From contig CBDFIO010000002.1 in the NCBI GenBank assembly GCA_965248155.1, forward strand, positions 1,116,001 through 1,180,000: 64,000 bases of DNA. Reading direction: 5' to 3'. Each line of letters opens with the position of its first letter. Positions within the stretch are counted from its first letter, which is position 1. Of the stretch, positions 29,423-38,692 are shown one piece after another. Source of the stretch: RFSX01 sp965248155. Its GTDB lineage: Bacteria > Bacteroidota > Bacteroidia > Chitinophagales > Saprospiraceae. The notes beneath the pieces were generated by a model that had not been told where the DNA came from, did not search any database, and worked only from the letters and a program-made list of their open reading frames with translations. Made by a program: the position numbers and the translations under genes.

Positions 29423-30028
29423 ATGTTATTAGCCTCTTTTACTGATGATAAAATTGAAGCCGGCTGTGATGAAGTCGGACGGGGTTGTTTGGCCGGCCCT
29501 GTCTTTGCAGCTGCAGTAGTTCTTGACAAAAAGTTCAACCATCCCCTACTCCGTGATTCCAAAAAACTCAATGAAGCACAAAGGGAAATGCTCTATCACA
29601 TTATCAAATCAGAAGCGATTTCTTATAGTATTAAAAAGGTAAGTCCTCTTCAGATTGACAAGATTAATATACTCAACGCATCAATATTAGCAATGCACAA
29701 AGCACTGACTAATCTTAAAACTCCCCCCCAGCTTATTCTTGTTGATGGAAATCGATTTAAACCATTCAGGAATATAGAATTCCACTGCATTATTAAAGGA
29801 GACGACAAATACTTTTCTATTGCTGCTGCATCGGTTCTTGCAAAAGTTTCAAGAGATAAATACATGAAACGAATGTCTAAAAAATATCCTGGATACGCCT
29901 GGGAAAAGAATAAAGGATATCCAACGCTTGCTCACAGGAGTTCAATCAAGCATCTTGGTATTACTCCTTTGCATCGTAAGACGTTTCGACTCCTTCCTGA
30001 TCAAAGTCAATTAGATTTATTTGAATAA
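29423..30028 (+). CDS. rnhB: Ribonuclease HII
   Basis: A 201-residue enzyme. The active-site segment AGCDEVGRGCLAGPV carries the Asp-Glu pair (residues 16-17), with further acidic ligands in LILVDGNRF and around SRDKYM. The family cleaves RNA in RNA-DNA hybrids and removes single ribonucleotides from DNA. The C-terminus LDLFE resembles a weak sliding-clamp-binding motif (QSQLDLFE), as often seen in RNase HII. It is followed after 33 bases by the PfkB-type kinase gene, which has its own promoter box. Confidence 0.95.
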   Translation: MLLASFTDDKIEAGCDEVGRGCLAGPVFAAAVVLDKKFNHPLLRDSKKLNEAQREMLYHIIKSEAISYSIKKVSPLQIDKINILNASILAMHKALTNLKTPPQLILVDGNRFKPFRNIEFHCIIKGDDKYFSIAAASVLAKVSRDKYMKRMSKKYPGYAWEKNKGYPTLAHRSSIKHLGITPLHRKTFRLLPDQSQLDLFE

Positions 30029-30034
30029 GATAAT

Positions 30035-30042
30035 TACTTTTG
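30035..30042 (+). promoter_or_regulatory. -7 box before the PfkB kinase gene
   Basis: TACTTTTG fits TAnnTTTG and lies 19 bases before the ATG. No strong -33 box is seen at the right spacing. Confidence 0.4.
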
Positions 30043-30061
30043 CCAGGTCTAAAAAACAAGT

Positions 30062-30973
30062 ATGAGCATATTAACGGTTGGAACTGTTGCCTTTGATGAT
30101 ATAGAAACACGATATGGTAAAGTTGAGAAAGTCATAGGTGGCGCATGTACCTATATTTCCTGGGCTGCATCTTATTTTATGAATGACATCCGTCTTACCT
30201 CAATTGTAGGAGGTGATTTCCCAAGAGAAGAAATCAAAGAGCTTGAATCAAGAGGTGTAAATATGGATGGCTTAAAGGTTATTCATGATGGCAAAACTTT
30301 TTTTTGGGCTGGGAAGTATCATGAAAATATGAATCAGAGAGATACTCTGGTAACGGACTTAAATGTTCTTGATGATTTTGACCCCGAGCTGCCTAGCAGT
30401 TATTATGATAGTCAGTTTGTAATGCTGGGAAATCTAACTCCTGAAATTCAAAATCGAGTTATAGATCAATTAGATAAGCCCAAATTAATCGTATTAGATA
30501 CCATGAATTTTTGGATGGACATAGCACTCGACAACCTGAAAAAAGCTATTTCTAGAGTGGATGTGCTTACCATCAATGATGAAGAAGCGAGACAATTATC
30601 AGGTGAGTATTCACTGGTTAATGCTGCGAATAAGATTTTTGAAATGGGACCAAAATATCTGGTTATTAAAAAAGGAGAACATGGCGCTTTACTGATGTCT
30701 CGCGAACAGATGTTTTATGCTCCAGCGCTGCCTCTTGCAATCGTAAAAGATCCAACTGGCGCAGGTGATACATTCGCAGGCGGATTTATTGGACATCTGG
30801 CAAAAACCGGAGATACAAGTTTTGAAAATATGAAAAGAGCTGTGATATATGGATCAGCAATGGCTTCTTTTTGTGTAGAAGAATTTAGTTTGACTAAAAT
30901 GAAAAAACTATCTGAAGAGATAATCAGACAACGCGTTCAGAAATTTGTTGATATGACAAAGTTTGATGTTTGA
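30062..30973 (+). CDS. PfkB-family sugar/nucleoside kinase
   Basis: A 303-residue ribokinase-like enzyme. The second PfkB signature is DPTGAGDTFAGGFIGHL near residue 238, with the catalytic Asp in GAGD. The N-terminus (ILTVGTVAFDDIET) matches the family glycine motif only loosely. It is short for a ribokinase but typical of the bacteroidotal PfkB group often annotated as adenosine kinase-like. The substrate cannot be read from the sequence. No sugar transporter or regulator is nearby. Confidence 0.85.
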   Translation: MSILTVGTVAFDDIETRYGKVEKVIGGACTYISWAASYFMNDIRLTSIVGGDFPREEIKELESRGVNMDGLKVIHDGKTFFWAGKYHENMNQRDTLVTDLNVLDDFDPELPSSYYDSQFVMLGNLTPEIQNRVIDQLDKPKLIVLDTMNFWMDIALDNLKKAISRVDVLTINDEEARQLSGEYSLVNAANKIFEMGPKYLVIKKGEHGALLMSREQMFYAPALPLAIVKDPTGAGDTFAGGFIGHLAKTGDTSFENMKRAVIYGSAMASFCVEEFSLTKMKKLSEEIIRQRVQKFVDMTKFDV

Positions 30974-31022
30974 TTTATTCTAATGATCATCAATTAGAAC
31001 AATTTGTATTATAAAGTAGCTA

Positions 31023-31151
31023 TTAACTTAGACCTGATTGGTTCTTAGAGTAAACCCAGATAAGTAATATTACGAATAGTATGAATCCTATTGCAAACTT
31101 CGCAAGGCATGAACCTTTCTTTCCATAATTTTGACCTTCTCCTCCTGACAT
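31023..31151 (-). CDS. 42-residue single-helix membrane protein
   Basis: A short frame between two larger genes that reads MSGGEGQNYGKKGSCLAKF and then a hydrophobic helix (AIGFILFVILLIWVYS) and a polar tail KNQSGLS. A purine-rich stretch precedes the Gly codons rather than the start, so no clear Shine-Dalgarno is visible, as is normal in this phylum. The clean domain pattern (polar, basic, helix, polar) supports a real small protein. Function unknown. Confidence 0.45.
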   Translation of the reverse strand: MSGGEGQNYGKKGSCLAKFAIGFILFVILLIWVYSKNQSGLS

Positions 31152-31205
31152 GAAATTTAAGATTTATTTGTGCAACAAAGAAAATGAAAATCTTATATAA
31201 ATTCT

Positions 31206-32981
31206 TTAAACAGATGCACATTTATTCCGTAACCACACCTTCATTTCGTTATTTAGAGCCGGATTAAGTTTATTATATACTTCTTCATGATATTCATTCA
31301 ACCACTTTTTTTCTATTTCATTCAATAAAGACAGCTCAATTAATGATGTTTCCATAGGAAATAAGGTGATGGTATCAAATTCAAGAAATCCATTCCTTTC
31401 TGATTTTCTCGCGACAACTAAATTTTCTATTCGAATACCATAAGCACCCTCTTTGTAGAATCCGGGTTCATTAGAACTCACCATTCCACTTTTATGGATT
31501 GTTTTGGCTCTCATCGAAGCACCGGGAGCAAAACCTTGTGGAGGTTCATGGACATTCATGAAAAAACCTACACCGTGGCCTGTGCCATGTAGATAATTCA
31601 TGCCATTATTCCAAAGGTGTTGCCGGGCAAGTATATCTAATTGTCCTCCATTTGTTCCTTCAGGAAAAATAGCCATCGCAAGGCCTATGTGTCCCTTTAA
31701 GACCAACGTATATGCTTTTTTTTCTTCTGCAGATGCCTCATCGAAACTTACAGTTCTCGTTATATCGGTTGTTCCATCATGATATTGACCACCTGAATCT
31801 GCCAATAAAATTCCTTCGTTAAGAATATTAGCGCTGCTTGCTTCCTGTGGTCGATAATGAATGATAGCTCCATTTCCTCTATAACCTATAATGGCGCCGA
31901 AACTTTCTCCGTAATAATTCTCTTGCCTTGATCTACATTCTGCAAGTTTGTTTGAAAACTCGAATTCACTAACTGCTCGTTCTTCTACTGTGTTTTCCAA
32001 CCAATAAAATGCTTCTGCCAAGGCCACACCATCCTTTTCCATAACACGCTTAAAGTGCGCTATTTCAACATCATTTTTAATAGCCTTTAAGTGTCTGGCA
32101 ATTATTTCACCGGATATGAGTTGAAGGTGTTTAATGGATTCATACAATTTGAAATTTATACTTGATTCATCAATTAGAATCTTTGTGTCTGCGGACAGGT
32201 CATTTAAATATGAATATATTTCACTGTAAGGTTTTAAATATATCTGGTCATTCTCAAGGTTTGATTTGATGTCATGAGGAACTTTAATGTCATTTATAAA
32301 AAGAATGGCATCTTCATCGTTAATTATAGAATACGCTACAAATACGGGATTAAACTCCACATCATATCCTCTGAGGTTATACGTCCATCCGATATCATCA
32401 TGGGTGGTCATCAGATGAACGGACGCCCCGCTTTTCTGCATTTCACTTCTTATCTCTGACAACTTCTCGGCTCGACTTTTACCGGCAAATTCTACCGGGT
32501 GTTCAAATATCTTTTTTACTGGTATTGGGGGTCTGTCAGTCCAAACTCCATCAATAAAATCCTCCTGAATTGATAATGAGATTTTTTTAGAAGATAATAT
32601 AGATTCAAATTCATTCTTTTGATTTAAAGAAAATAAAGCACCATCAATAGATACTGTTGAACCTTCAGCGAGTTGTTCTTTGACCCATGTGATATAACCA
32701 GGTTTAAATTGATTGTGCATTTTATGGAGCTCAAAACTTGAATCACTTATTTCTTCTTCAGCTTGTAGAAAATAGCGAGAATCCGTCCACAGGCCAGCAT
32801 GGTCTTGAGTTACAATTACGGTCCCGGCCGATCCGGTAAATCCAGAAATCCATGCTCTGCTTTGCCAGTGAGTGGCGGGGTATTCACTTTGATGAGGGTC
32901 ACTTGTAGGTATTATATAGGCATCTACAGAATTTGCTTTCATTTTTTGTCTTAATGCTTCGACTTTTTGGTTAATATTCAT
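31206..32981 (-). CDS. Xaa-Pro aminopeptidase (M24B, aminopeptidase P)
   Basis: A 591-residue enzyme of the long, three-domain type: two creatinase-like N-terminal domains (about 1-300) and the pita-bread catalytic domain. The dinuclear metal ligands are visible in ADSGGQYHDGTTDITRTV (two Asp), GTGHGVGFFMNVHEP (His) and SNEPGFYKEGAYGIRIENL (two Glu). It removes an N-terminal residue preceding proline. There is no signal peptide, so it is cytosolic. The gene is divergent from rpoN across 151 bases. Confidence 0.93.
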   Translation of the reverse strand: MNINQKVEALRQKMKANSVDAYIIPTSDPHQSEYPATHWQSRAWISGFTGSAGTVIVTQDHAGLWTDSRYFLQAEEEISDSSFELHKMHNQFKPGYITWVKEQLAEGSTVSIDGALFSLNQKNEFESILSSKKISLSIQEDFIDGVWTDRPPIPVKKIFEHPVEFAGKSRAEKLSEIRSEMQKSGASVHLMTTHDDIGWTYNLRGYDVEFNPVFVAYSIINDEDAILFINDIKVPHDIKSNLENDQIYLKPYSEIYSYLNDLSADTKILIDESSINFKLYESIKHLQLISGEIIARHLKAIKNDVEIAHFKRVMEKDGVALAEAFYWLENTVEERAVSEFEFSNKLAECRSRQENYYGESFGAIIGYRGNGAIIHYRPQEASSANILNEGILLADSGGQYHDGTTDITRTVSFDEASAEEKKAYTLVLKGHIGLAMAIFPEGTNGGQLDILARQHLWNNGMNYLHGTGHGVGFFMNVHEPPQGFAPGASMRAKTIHKSGMVSSNEPGFYKEGAYGIRIENLVVARKSERNGFLEFDTITLFPMETSLIELSLLNEIEKKWLNEYHEEVYNKLNPALNNEMKVWLRNKCASV

Positions 32982-33046
32982 ATTAAGAATTTTAATAATG
33001 TGTTATTCGCTCTAAATTAATTTATTAAATATTACTAATATGGCAT

Positions 33047-33054
33047 TACTTTTG
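33047..33054 (+). promoter_or_regulatory. -7 box of rpoN
   Basis: TACTTTTG fits TAnnTTTG, 78 bases before the ATG. The preceding sequence is very AT-rich with no good TTTG at -33. Confidence 0.45.
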
Positions 33055-33132
33055 TAGTAGTACGAATATATACTAAAACCTGAAACGAGAATGGTCTTTG
33101 ATTTGTTAAACAATAAAAAGTAGCAAATAATC

Positions 33133-34638
33133 ATGCTCAAACAGAATTTAAGTCAAAAAATGATGCAAAAGCTGTCTCCTCAACAGATTCAGCTTATGAA
33201 ATTATTGCAAATACCCACTGCTACTTTGGATCAAAGAATTCAGGAAGAGTTGGAATCCAATCCCGCACTTGATGAAAACGATGACTCAGCAGAGGTTTAT
33301 GATATTGAAAATGATTCGTCTGAATCTTCTGAATCGTCAGAAGATGAATCGGAAGAGACCAAGACAGATGATTTTGAGTTAGATGATTATTTAACAGAAT
33401 ATATTGAAGATGATCCTGTAAGCTATAAGATGCAAACAGAATCTATTCAGGATATTGAAGAGAAGAGTATGCCTATCGGTGTTCAGAACTCTTTCCATGA
33501 TTACCTGGACAGACAATTAGGAATGCTGGATGTTGAAGATGCCAAAGAATATGCTATCGGTGAACAGATTATTGGTTCCATTGATTCTGATGGTTATCTT
33601 AGAAGAGAGCCTATTGCCATAATAGATGATCTCCTGTTTACACATAATATAGACGCTACAGAAGAGGAAATTGAACACGTTCTTGGAAAAATCCAAAAGC
33701 TTGATCCTCCAGGAGTAGGGGCTAGAAACCTTCAGGAAAGTCTCATTATTCAGATCAGAGATAAAATTGACAAGGAACCGGATAAAAACAAAAAAGCTAA
33801 AGGATTAGCACAAAAAATTCTTGAAAATCATTTTGATCAGTTTACAAAAAAACATTATCAAAAACTCCAGAAAAACCTTTTTCTCTCCGAATCAGAATTA
33901 AAAGATGCTATAGATGAAATTCTGAAATTAAACCCCAAACCCGCAAGTGGTTTTGCAAATCAAGGGTCTAGAAACAATCAATATGTTGTACCTGATTTTA
34001 TTATTACCAATCGTGATGGTGAATTAGAGTTGGTGCTTAACAGTAAAAATGCTCCTGACCTCAGGATAAACGACCATTATCTGGATATGCTTAAAGCATA
34101 TAAAGACAATACCAAAGGTAGGCGTGCCGCAAAAAAGGAAAAAGAAGCGGTTATGTTTATCAAACAAAAAATTGATTCTGCTAAATGGTTTATTGATGCG
34201 ATCAAACAACGCCAGGAAACGCTCTACAATACGATGTATTCTATCATGCAATTCCAATATAATTTTTTCATTACTGGTGATGAAAGGCGATTAAAACCAA
34301 TGATATTAAAAGATATATCGGAGATCACCGGACTTGATATTTCAACAATCTCCCGTGTTGCCAACAGTAAGTTTGTACAAACAGAATTTGGGACGAAAAG
34401 GCTAAAAGATTTCTTTTCTGAATCTATTACTACTCAGGATGGAAAAGAAGTTTCAACACTTGAAGTCAAAAACATTTTGACAGATATTATTCGTAATGAA
34501 AACAAGAAGAAGCCAGCTTCAGATGAAAAGCTGAAAGAACTGCTTCAAAAGAAGGGATATAACATTGCCAGAAGAACAGTAGCAAAATATAGAGAGCAAT
34601 TAAATATTCCTGTCGCTCGATTGCGCAAAGAGTTATAG
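33133..34638 (+). CDS. rpoN: RNA polymerase sigma-54 factor
   Basis: A 501-residue sigma-54. The Gln/Leu-rich activator-interacting region is residues 1-50 (LSPQQIQLMKLLQIPTATL, ELESNPALDEND), followed by an acidic linker (about 50-110) and the core-binding domain (about 115-290). The DNA-binding HTH is around DISEITGLDISTISRVANSK, and the C-terminal RpoN box is ARRTVAKYRE, which reads the -24 element. No EBP activator is encoded next to it. Confidence 0.97.
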   Translation: MLKQNLSQKMMQKLSPQQIQLMKLLQIPTATLDQRIQEELESNPALDENDDSAEVYDIENDSSESSESSEDESEETKTDDFELDDYLTEYIEDDPVSYKMQTESIQDIEEKSMPIGVQNSFHDYLDRQLGMLDVEDAKEYAIGEQIIGSIDSDGYLRREPIAIIDDLLFTHNIDATEEEIEHVLGKIQKLDPPGVGARNLQESLIIQIRDKIDKEPDKNKKAKGLAQKILENHFDQFTKKHYQKLQKNLFLSESELKDAIDEILKLNPKPASGFANQGSRNNQYVVPDFIITNRDGELELVLNSKNAPDLRINDHYLDMLKAYKDNTKGRRAAKKEKEAVMFIKQKIDSAKWFIDAIKQRQETLYNTMYSIMQFQYNFFITGDERRLKPMILKDISEITGLDISTISRVANSKFVQTEFGTKRLKDFFSESITTQDGKEVSTLEVKNILTDIIRNENKKKPASDEKLKELLQKKGYNIARRTVAKYREQLNIPVARLRKEL

Positions 34639-34666
34639 TTGTTTTCACAATCGCGCAAAATAACTA

Positions 34667-35379
34667 TTGAGTTTTCTAAAAAACATATTAGGTCATTCTC
34701 GGTGGTCTGCTTCAGCTTCCATCTATATTATTTTACTTCAGGCTTGTCTATATCTAATTATCACCAGATATATTGATCCAATAGAACTAGGCATTTTTGC
34801 ATTAGCTTCCTCTTTTATTTTTATTCCCTCCACCATTATTGAAAATAGTTTTTGCAATAGTCTTATTCAGTCCAAAGTGATTGATAAGGATGACTATATG
34901 TCTGTTTTAGGCCTAAACTTAATTTCCGCTACTTTTTTCGGAGCCCTCATCTTCTCCTCCAGCCTTTTATATCGTTATTTTTTCGGTCAACATGAAATAC
35001 TGGGAATCATTCTCATAATGGTCCCTGTTTTATTCTTTGGAAGTTTTAATTCAGTTCACTTTGCCGGATTAAGAAAGGCAATGTCCTTTAAGGTTCTTTC
35101 TGTTATCGAAACCATCTCATTTACATTATACTTTGTCGCATGCATAATACTTGCTTACTTGGGTTTTGGATATTGGTCCACTTGTAGTTGCTTTGTTGAT
35201 ACGTTACTTAAGCCAAAGTGTATTATTAATAAGCACAAAAAATCTTTTTTGTCCACTTAAAATTTCGAAAGGAAAAAATTATCAGGGATCAAAAAATAGA
35301 TCAGCTTATATCTGTTGGATTGCCCTTTAGTTCCCACTGGATTGCTTATCAATTATCAATTAAAAACAGCCCACTGAAA
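34667..35379 (+). pseudogene. Polysaccharide flippase (Wzx-like), broken and truncated
   Basis: The N-terminal half of a polysaccharide-transport flippase: SFLKNILGHSRWSASASIYI, then membrane helices (LYLIITRYIDPIELGIFALA, GALIFSSSLLYRYFF, IILIMVPVLFFGSF). Frame breaks occur near 35175 (one extra T after TATTGG; the next frame gives PLVVALLIRYLSQSVLLI) and in the A6 run 35273-35278 (one extra A; then IIRDQKIDQLISVGLPFSSH). The sequence ends at the truncated IS3 copy. A full flippase has about 480 residues, so roughly half is missing. The start is TTG at 34667, 28 bases after rpoN. Confidence 0.75.
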
Positions 35380-36177
35380 TGGCACTGGAAGTTTCAGAGC
35401 TTTCTTGTAGAGAATTGGCTTGCAGGTATACTGATGAGAATCAATACTTTATAAGCGAAAGCAGTGTTTACAGAATATTGAAATCTGCTGGACTGATAAA
35501 CCCTCCTCATTATGATCTGATATCTGCCGCAGATGAATTTAAAGACAAAACAACAACTGTCAATCAAATGTGGCAAACTGATTTTACTTATTTCAAAATC
35601 ATTGGCTGGGGATGGTATTACCTATCGACTATATTAGATGATTATTCTAGGTACATTATAAGTTGGGAGTTGTGCTCAACGATGAAAACCCTTGATGTAA
35701 AAAATACTTTGAATCAGGCATTAAACCATCCAAATGTAAATTTGAATAAACCGCCTAAGTTATTATCTGATAATGGATCTTGTTATTTAAGTCAAGAGTT
35801 GAGCTCTTATTTGGATGATTACAAAATTAAACATGTGAGAGGAAGACCTGGTCATCCTCAAACGCAAGGCAAGATTGAAAGGTATCACAGAACGATGAAA
35901 AATGTAATTAAACTGGATCATTATTACAGCCCAGGTGAATTGAGTTTTCCTCTTTCACAATTTGTAAAATATTATAACCATCACAGATATCATGAATCTT
36001 TACAAAACTTGACACCAGCAGATGTTTATTATGGATTAAAAGAAGAAAAACTGAAGAGAAGAAAATTATGTAAACACAAAACATTTAAAAAACGCAGACA
36101 AAAATATTTCAATTTAACTTTTAAAAGTGTAACTTAATTTTATTCACTTATTGTCCACTTTGGTTTGAAGACCTACA
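35380..36177 (+). mobile_element. Truncated IS3-family copy
   Basis: These 798 bases correspond, with the same length, to 11824-12621 of the other copy in inverted orientation. By eye I find one difference in the coding part (RRQKYF here, RRQEYF there). It keeps the last about 250 codons of OrfB (through the frame that ends at 36137) and the terminal inverted end (CTTTGGTTTGAAGACCTACA), but orfA, the OrfB start and the other end are gone. It joins the broken flippase at CCACTGAAA/TGGCACTGG. Confidence 0.9.
35382..36137 (+). pseudogene. IS3 transposase OrfB, N-terminally truncated
   Basis: Only the C-terminal part of OrfB remains, starting inside the helix before the rve core. All three DDE segments are kept (MWQTDFTYFK, LLSDNGSCY, GKIERYHRTMK). 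An ATG at 35379 is created by the junction with the flippase, so a fragment might still be translated, but it lacks the DNA-binding N-terminus. Confidence 0.85.
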
Positions 36178-36263
36178 AATGTATCACAATTATCTACTGG
36201 AACATATTTACTTAAAATATTGGATTCAAAATCAAATTATAAAACACTTAAATTTATTAAATT

Positions 36264-37049
36264 ATGAAACATATATTTATTTCTGTAATGTTATTCACTA
36301 TTTCTCACATTTCTGCTCAAATACCAAATGCTTCTTTTGAAAATTGGGAGCAAGAAAACACATGGGAAGTTCCAACTAATTGGACCACAAATAATGACGA
36401 AAACAATTTTATATCTGTGACCAAAGTAGAAAGTTTAACTGATGGAGATTTTGCAATGAAAGTAGAGACCAATGGACCTTCATTTGAGGGTTTAGCGCCA
36501 GGCATTGCCAGTTGTATTTTTTTGCCAAATGGCAATTCCAATACTTTAGAATTCTCATATCGAATTGACTCTCTAATTGCAGGTGGAAATGTTGAGGCCA
36601 TTATTTTACAGTTAAAAAATGACCATTTCAACCAAATAGGATATTGGAAATTGGATGTTGTCACACAAGGAATTGAATCCTTGCAAATTCCGTTAAACTC
36701 CATTAATTCAGATAGTATAAAAATTGAAATTCGTGCAAATAGCCTCTTAACTCCTTTAGGTTATGAAGGATATGCAGAGATTATTGTCGATAGATTGGAA
36801 TTGGAATTGACATCCTCATCAACTAATCCGAAGAAGTCAAAAATTAAACTTTTTCCAAATCCTTCTAATGGTCATTTTACTATAGAAAACTGTAATGGAT
36901 GTAAATACCAAGCCTACAATACTAACGGTAAAATAGTAAAACAAGGAGTAATTTTAGACAGGCAAGTTGAAATCGATGATGTTGGCATTTATTCATTGTA
37001 TATTCAAAAGAGCAATTATCGAATTCAGAAGAAAGTAATTGTACAATAA
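36264..37049 (+). CDS. Secreted protein with T9SS type A sorting domain
   Basis: A 261-residue protein with a signal peptide (FISVMLFTISHISAQ). The central part (PNASFENWEQENTWEVPTNW and onwards) is the PCMD/carbohydrate-binding-like fold common in small T9SS cargo. The C-terminal about 70 residues are a type A sorting domain (KLFPNPSNGHFTIE ... GIYSLYIQKSN). It stands alone between an IS3 end and an IS5/IS1182-like element and is followed by a GC-rich hairpin, so it may have arrived with mobile DNA. Confidence 0.82.
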   Translation: MKHIFISVMLFTISHISAQIPNASFENWEQENTWEVPTNWTTNNDENNFISVTKVESLTDGDFAMKVETNGPSFEGLAPGIASCIFLPNGNSNTLEFSYRIDSLIAGGNVEAIILQLKNDHFNQIGYWKLDVVTQGIESLQIPLNSINSDSIKIEIRANSLLTPLGYEGYAEIIVDRLELELTSSSTNPKKSKIKLFPNPSNGHFTIENCNGCKYQAYNTNGKIVKQGVILDRQVEIDDVGIYSLYIQKSNYRIQKKVIVQ

Positions 37050-37059
37050 TTGTAACTCC

Positions 37060-37129
37060 TGACAACAATAGCATGCCCCACGACCATAGCTCCTATCGTC
37101 GCTACGGCGGGTATACGAAGCCGTTAGAC
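37060..37129 (+). repeat. GC-rich imperfect hairpin resembling an integron attC site
   Basis: About 70 bases between the T9SS gene and the next IS, much richer in GC than its surroundings. The centre folds (CCATAGC with GCTACGG at 37084-37107). The right edge GTTAGAC (37123-37129) fits the attC R' consensus GTTRRRY, and an AAC at 37064-37066 could pair with it as R''. The left box is a poor match and no integrase is in the window, so the assignment is tentative. Confidence 0.3.
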
Positions 37130-37139
37130 CACATTACAG

Positions 37140-38685
37140 AGGGATATTCAGAAGTAGGCGAACCTCTTCTGTTGAAGATTGTCTTGAGCTATGAAAAGGG
37201 GTAAATCTAGGCTGCTTTTGATTGGACGGTGGTCATTTTTCGGCCAATTTCGAGGGCATTGGATGTATGAATTCCGAAGAATATCCATAGCCGCTCTGTT
37301 AATTCAGTAGGTGCTTTGATTCGATTGAGGAGAAAGTGTTCTTTGTCGGTACCGAAACTACCTTCCAATGCAGATGCTCTTTCTTTGGTTATTGCTTTTC
37401 TGAAAATATCAAATTCTTTTTTGTGCTTCGAAGGTCTGCCTTTGCGTTTAAAATCTGTTTTGATATTTTTTGCTGTCACGTATTTTCTATTTGAATTGTT
37501 GGCATAAATACCGTCTGCTCCAACAATTTTTACCGCAGCATGCATTAATTCTTGTGCCATATAAATCGTCTTAACCAGTCGTGTACCTTCATTGAATGCA
37601 TCAAAACTCATATGCTCGATGAAGCTGATGCCATCTATTTGAACTTTATGAACCTTAGCTCCAAATTCGACCTTTTTAATTTCCTTCTCTCTGACTATAG
37701 GCCTGATATATGGTTTATCCATGCTGACAATTCTATCTTTCGGTTTTATTCCATGATAGAATTTGTCGGACTGTTGTTTGAGTATTCGAGCTGTTGTTAA
37801 TCGCCTTTGCCAATATTTGTTATTCATTTTAAATGGTAATTGACTTTCTTCACCGACCGACACCGTGTGTATTTTATCCAGCAAACGCAACAGTGCTCGG
37901 GTGATCCGACCCGGTCTGCTGACGTGCCGGTCTCTTACCTTTGCTGTAAGATCGATACTTGTATTTCCATTTCAAAAACTTGCTTCGGATCATGCACTTG
38001 TTTTTTCCGCGTCTGATCAGTTTTAAACTTTCGTAATTCCATATCACTGTCTCATATAATAATTTGACGTCAGTCGGATATCTGACATACGATTCATAGC
38101 AAGTAGCATCACAAGTAATGCTATTTTTACTCTCACAATATGGCCTCCATTTATCAGCCAGAATTTTCTGGACTTTTACTTCGTCTAATCGACCTGCTAA
38201 TCGGCACCGTATTTCACTTACAATTTTGAAGTTCTCGATACGCTCTGCAGGAGGAATGATCACATCGCAAAAGATTTGATAATCAAGATTGGCATTCAGT
38301 CGCTCTATCAATTTTTTATCGCTTACACATGCATAATGCTTTAAGAACATAAGAGCCAGCTTCCCACAAGAAGAAAACATACTTTGAGGTCCTTTATTCG
38401 ACTCCTTAAGGCCTAGGCCTGCTATCAATTCAGTCCAGGGTAGCTGTATAGATCTTGCCTAAATCCGTCTGTAAAAATGAAGTGTAATATTCAGAATGCG
38501 ACTTTTGTAAAGAAGGATATTCAATCTCTGCTTGGAATTCACTAAAACATTGTATTTTCATCCTAATCTTTTTTTGAATTACCCCGTTTTTTCTGTGAAA
38601 AAATGAAAAACGGAGTATTCTTTTGCATTAAGATAATAAATAATACGTTGATATACAACTATTTAACGTTCTACTGAATATCCCT
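37140..38685 (-). mobile_element. IS5/IS1182-like insertion sequence, inactivated
   Basis: A 1546-base element. The terminal inverted repeat is AGGGATATTCAG at 37140-37151 and its complement CTGAATATCCCT at 38674-38685. No target duplication is visible at the borders. It holds one damaged DDE transposase gene on the minus strand. Its right end is 7 bases from the stop of the SprB-repeat gene. Confidence 0.8.
37207..38561 (-). pseudogene. IS5/IS1182-like DDE transposase with frameshifts
   Basis: The frame starts at ATG 38561 (MKIQCFSEFQAEIEYPSLQK), breaks near 38440 (one extra base after ATCTATACAGCT), continues as PWTELIAGLGLKESNKGPQS, and breaks again near 37925 between RPARQ and SRPGRITRALLRLLDKIH. 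The catalytic residues survive: Asp in ITCDATCYESYVRY, Asp in IVGADGIYAN and Glu in ASALEGSFGTDKEH. The intact protein would have about 440 residues. Confidence 0.78.
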
Positions 38686-38692
38686 AATTAAA

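Noticed and set aside
37140..38685. Active IS5/IS1182-like element
   Set aside because: The transposase has at least two frame breaks, so it cannot be made in full although the terminal repeats and catalytic residues are preserved.
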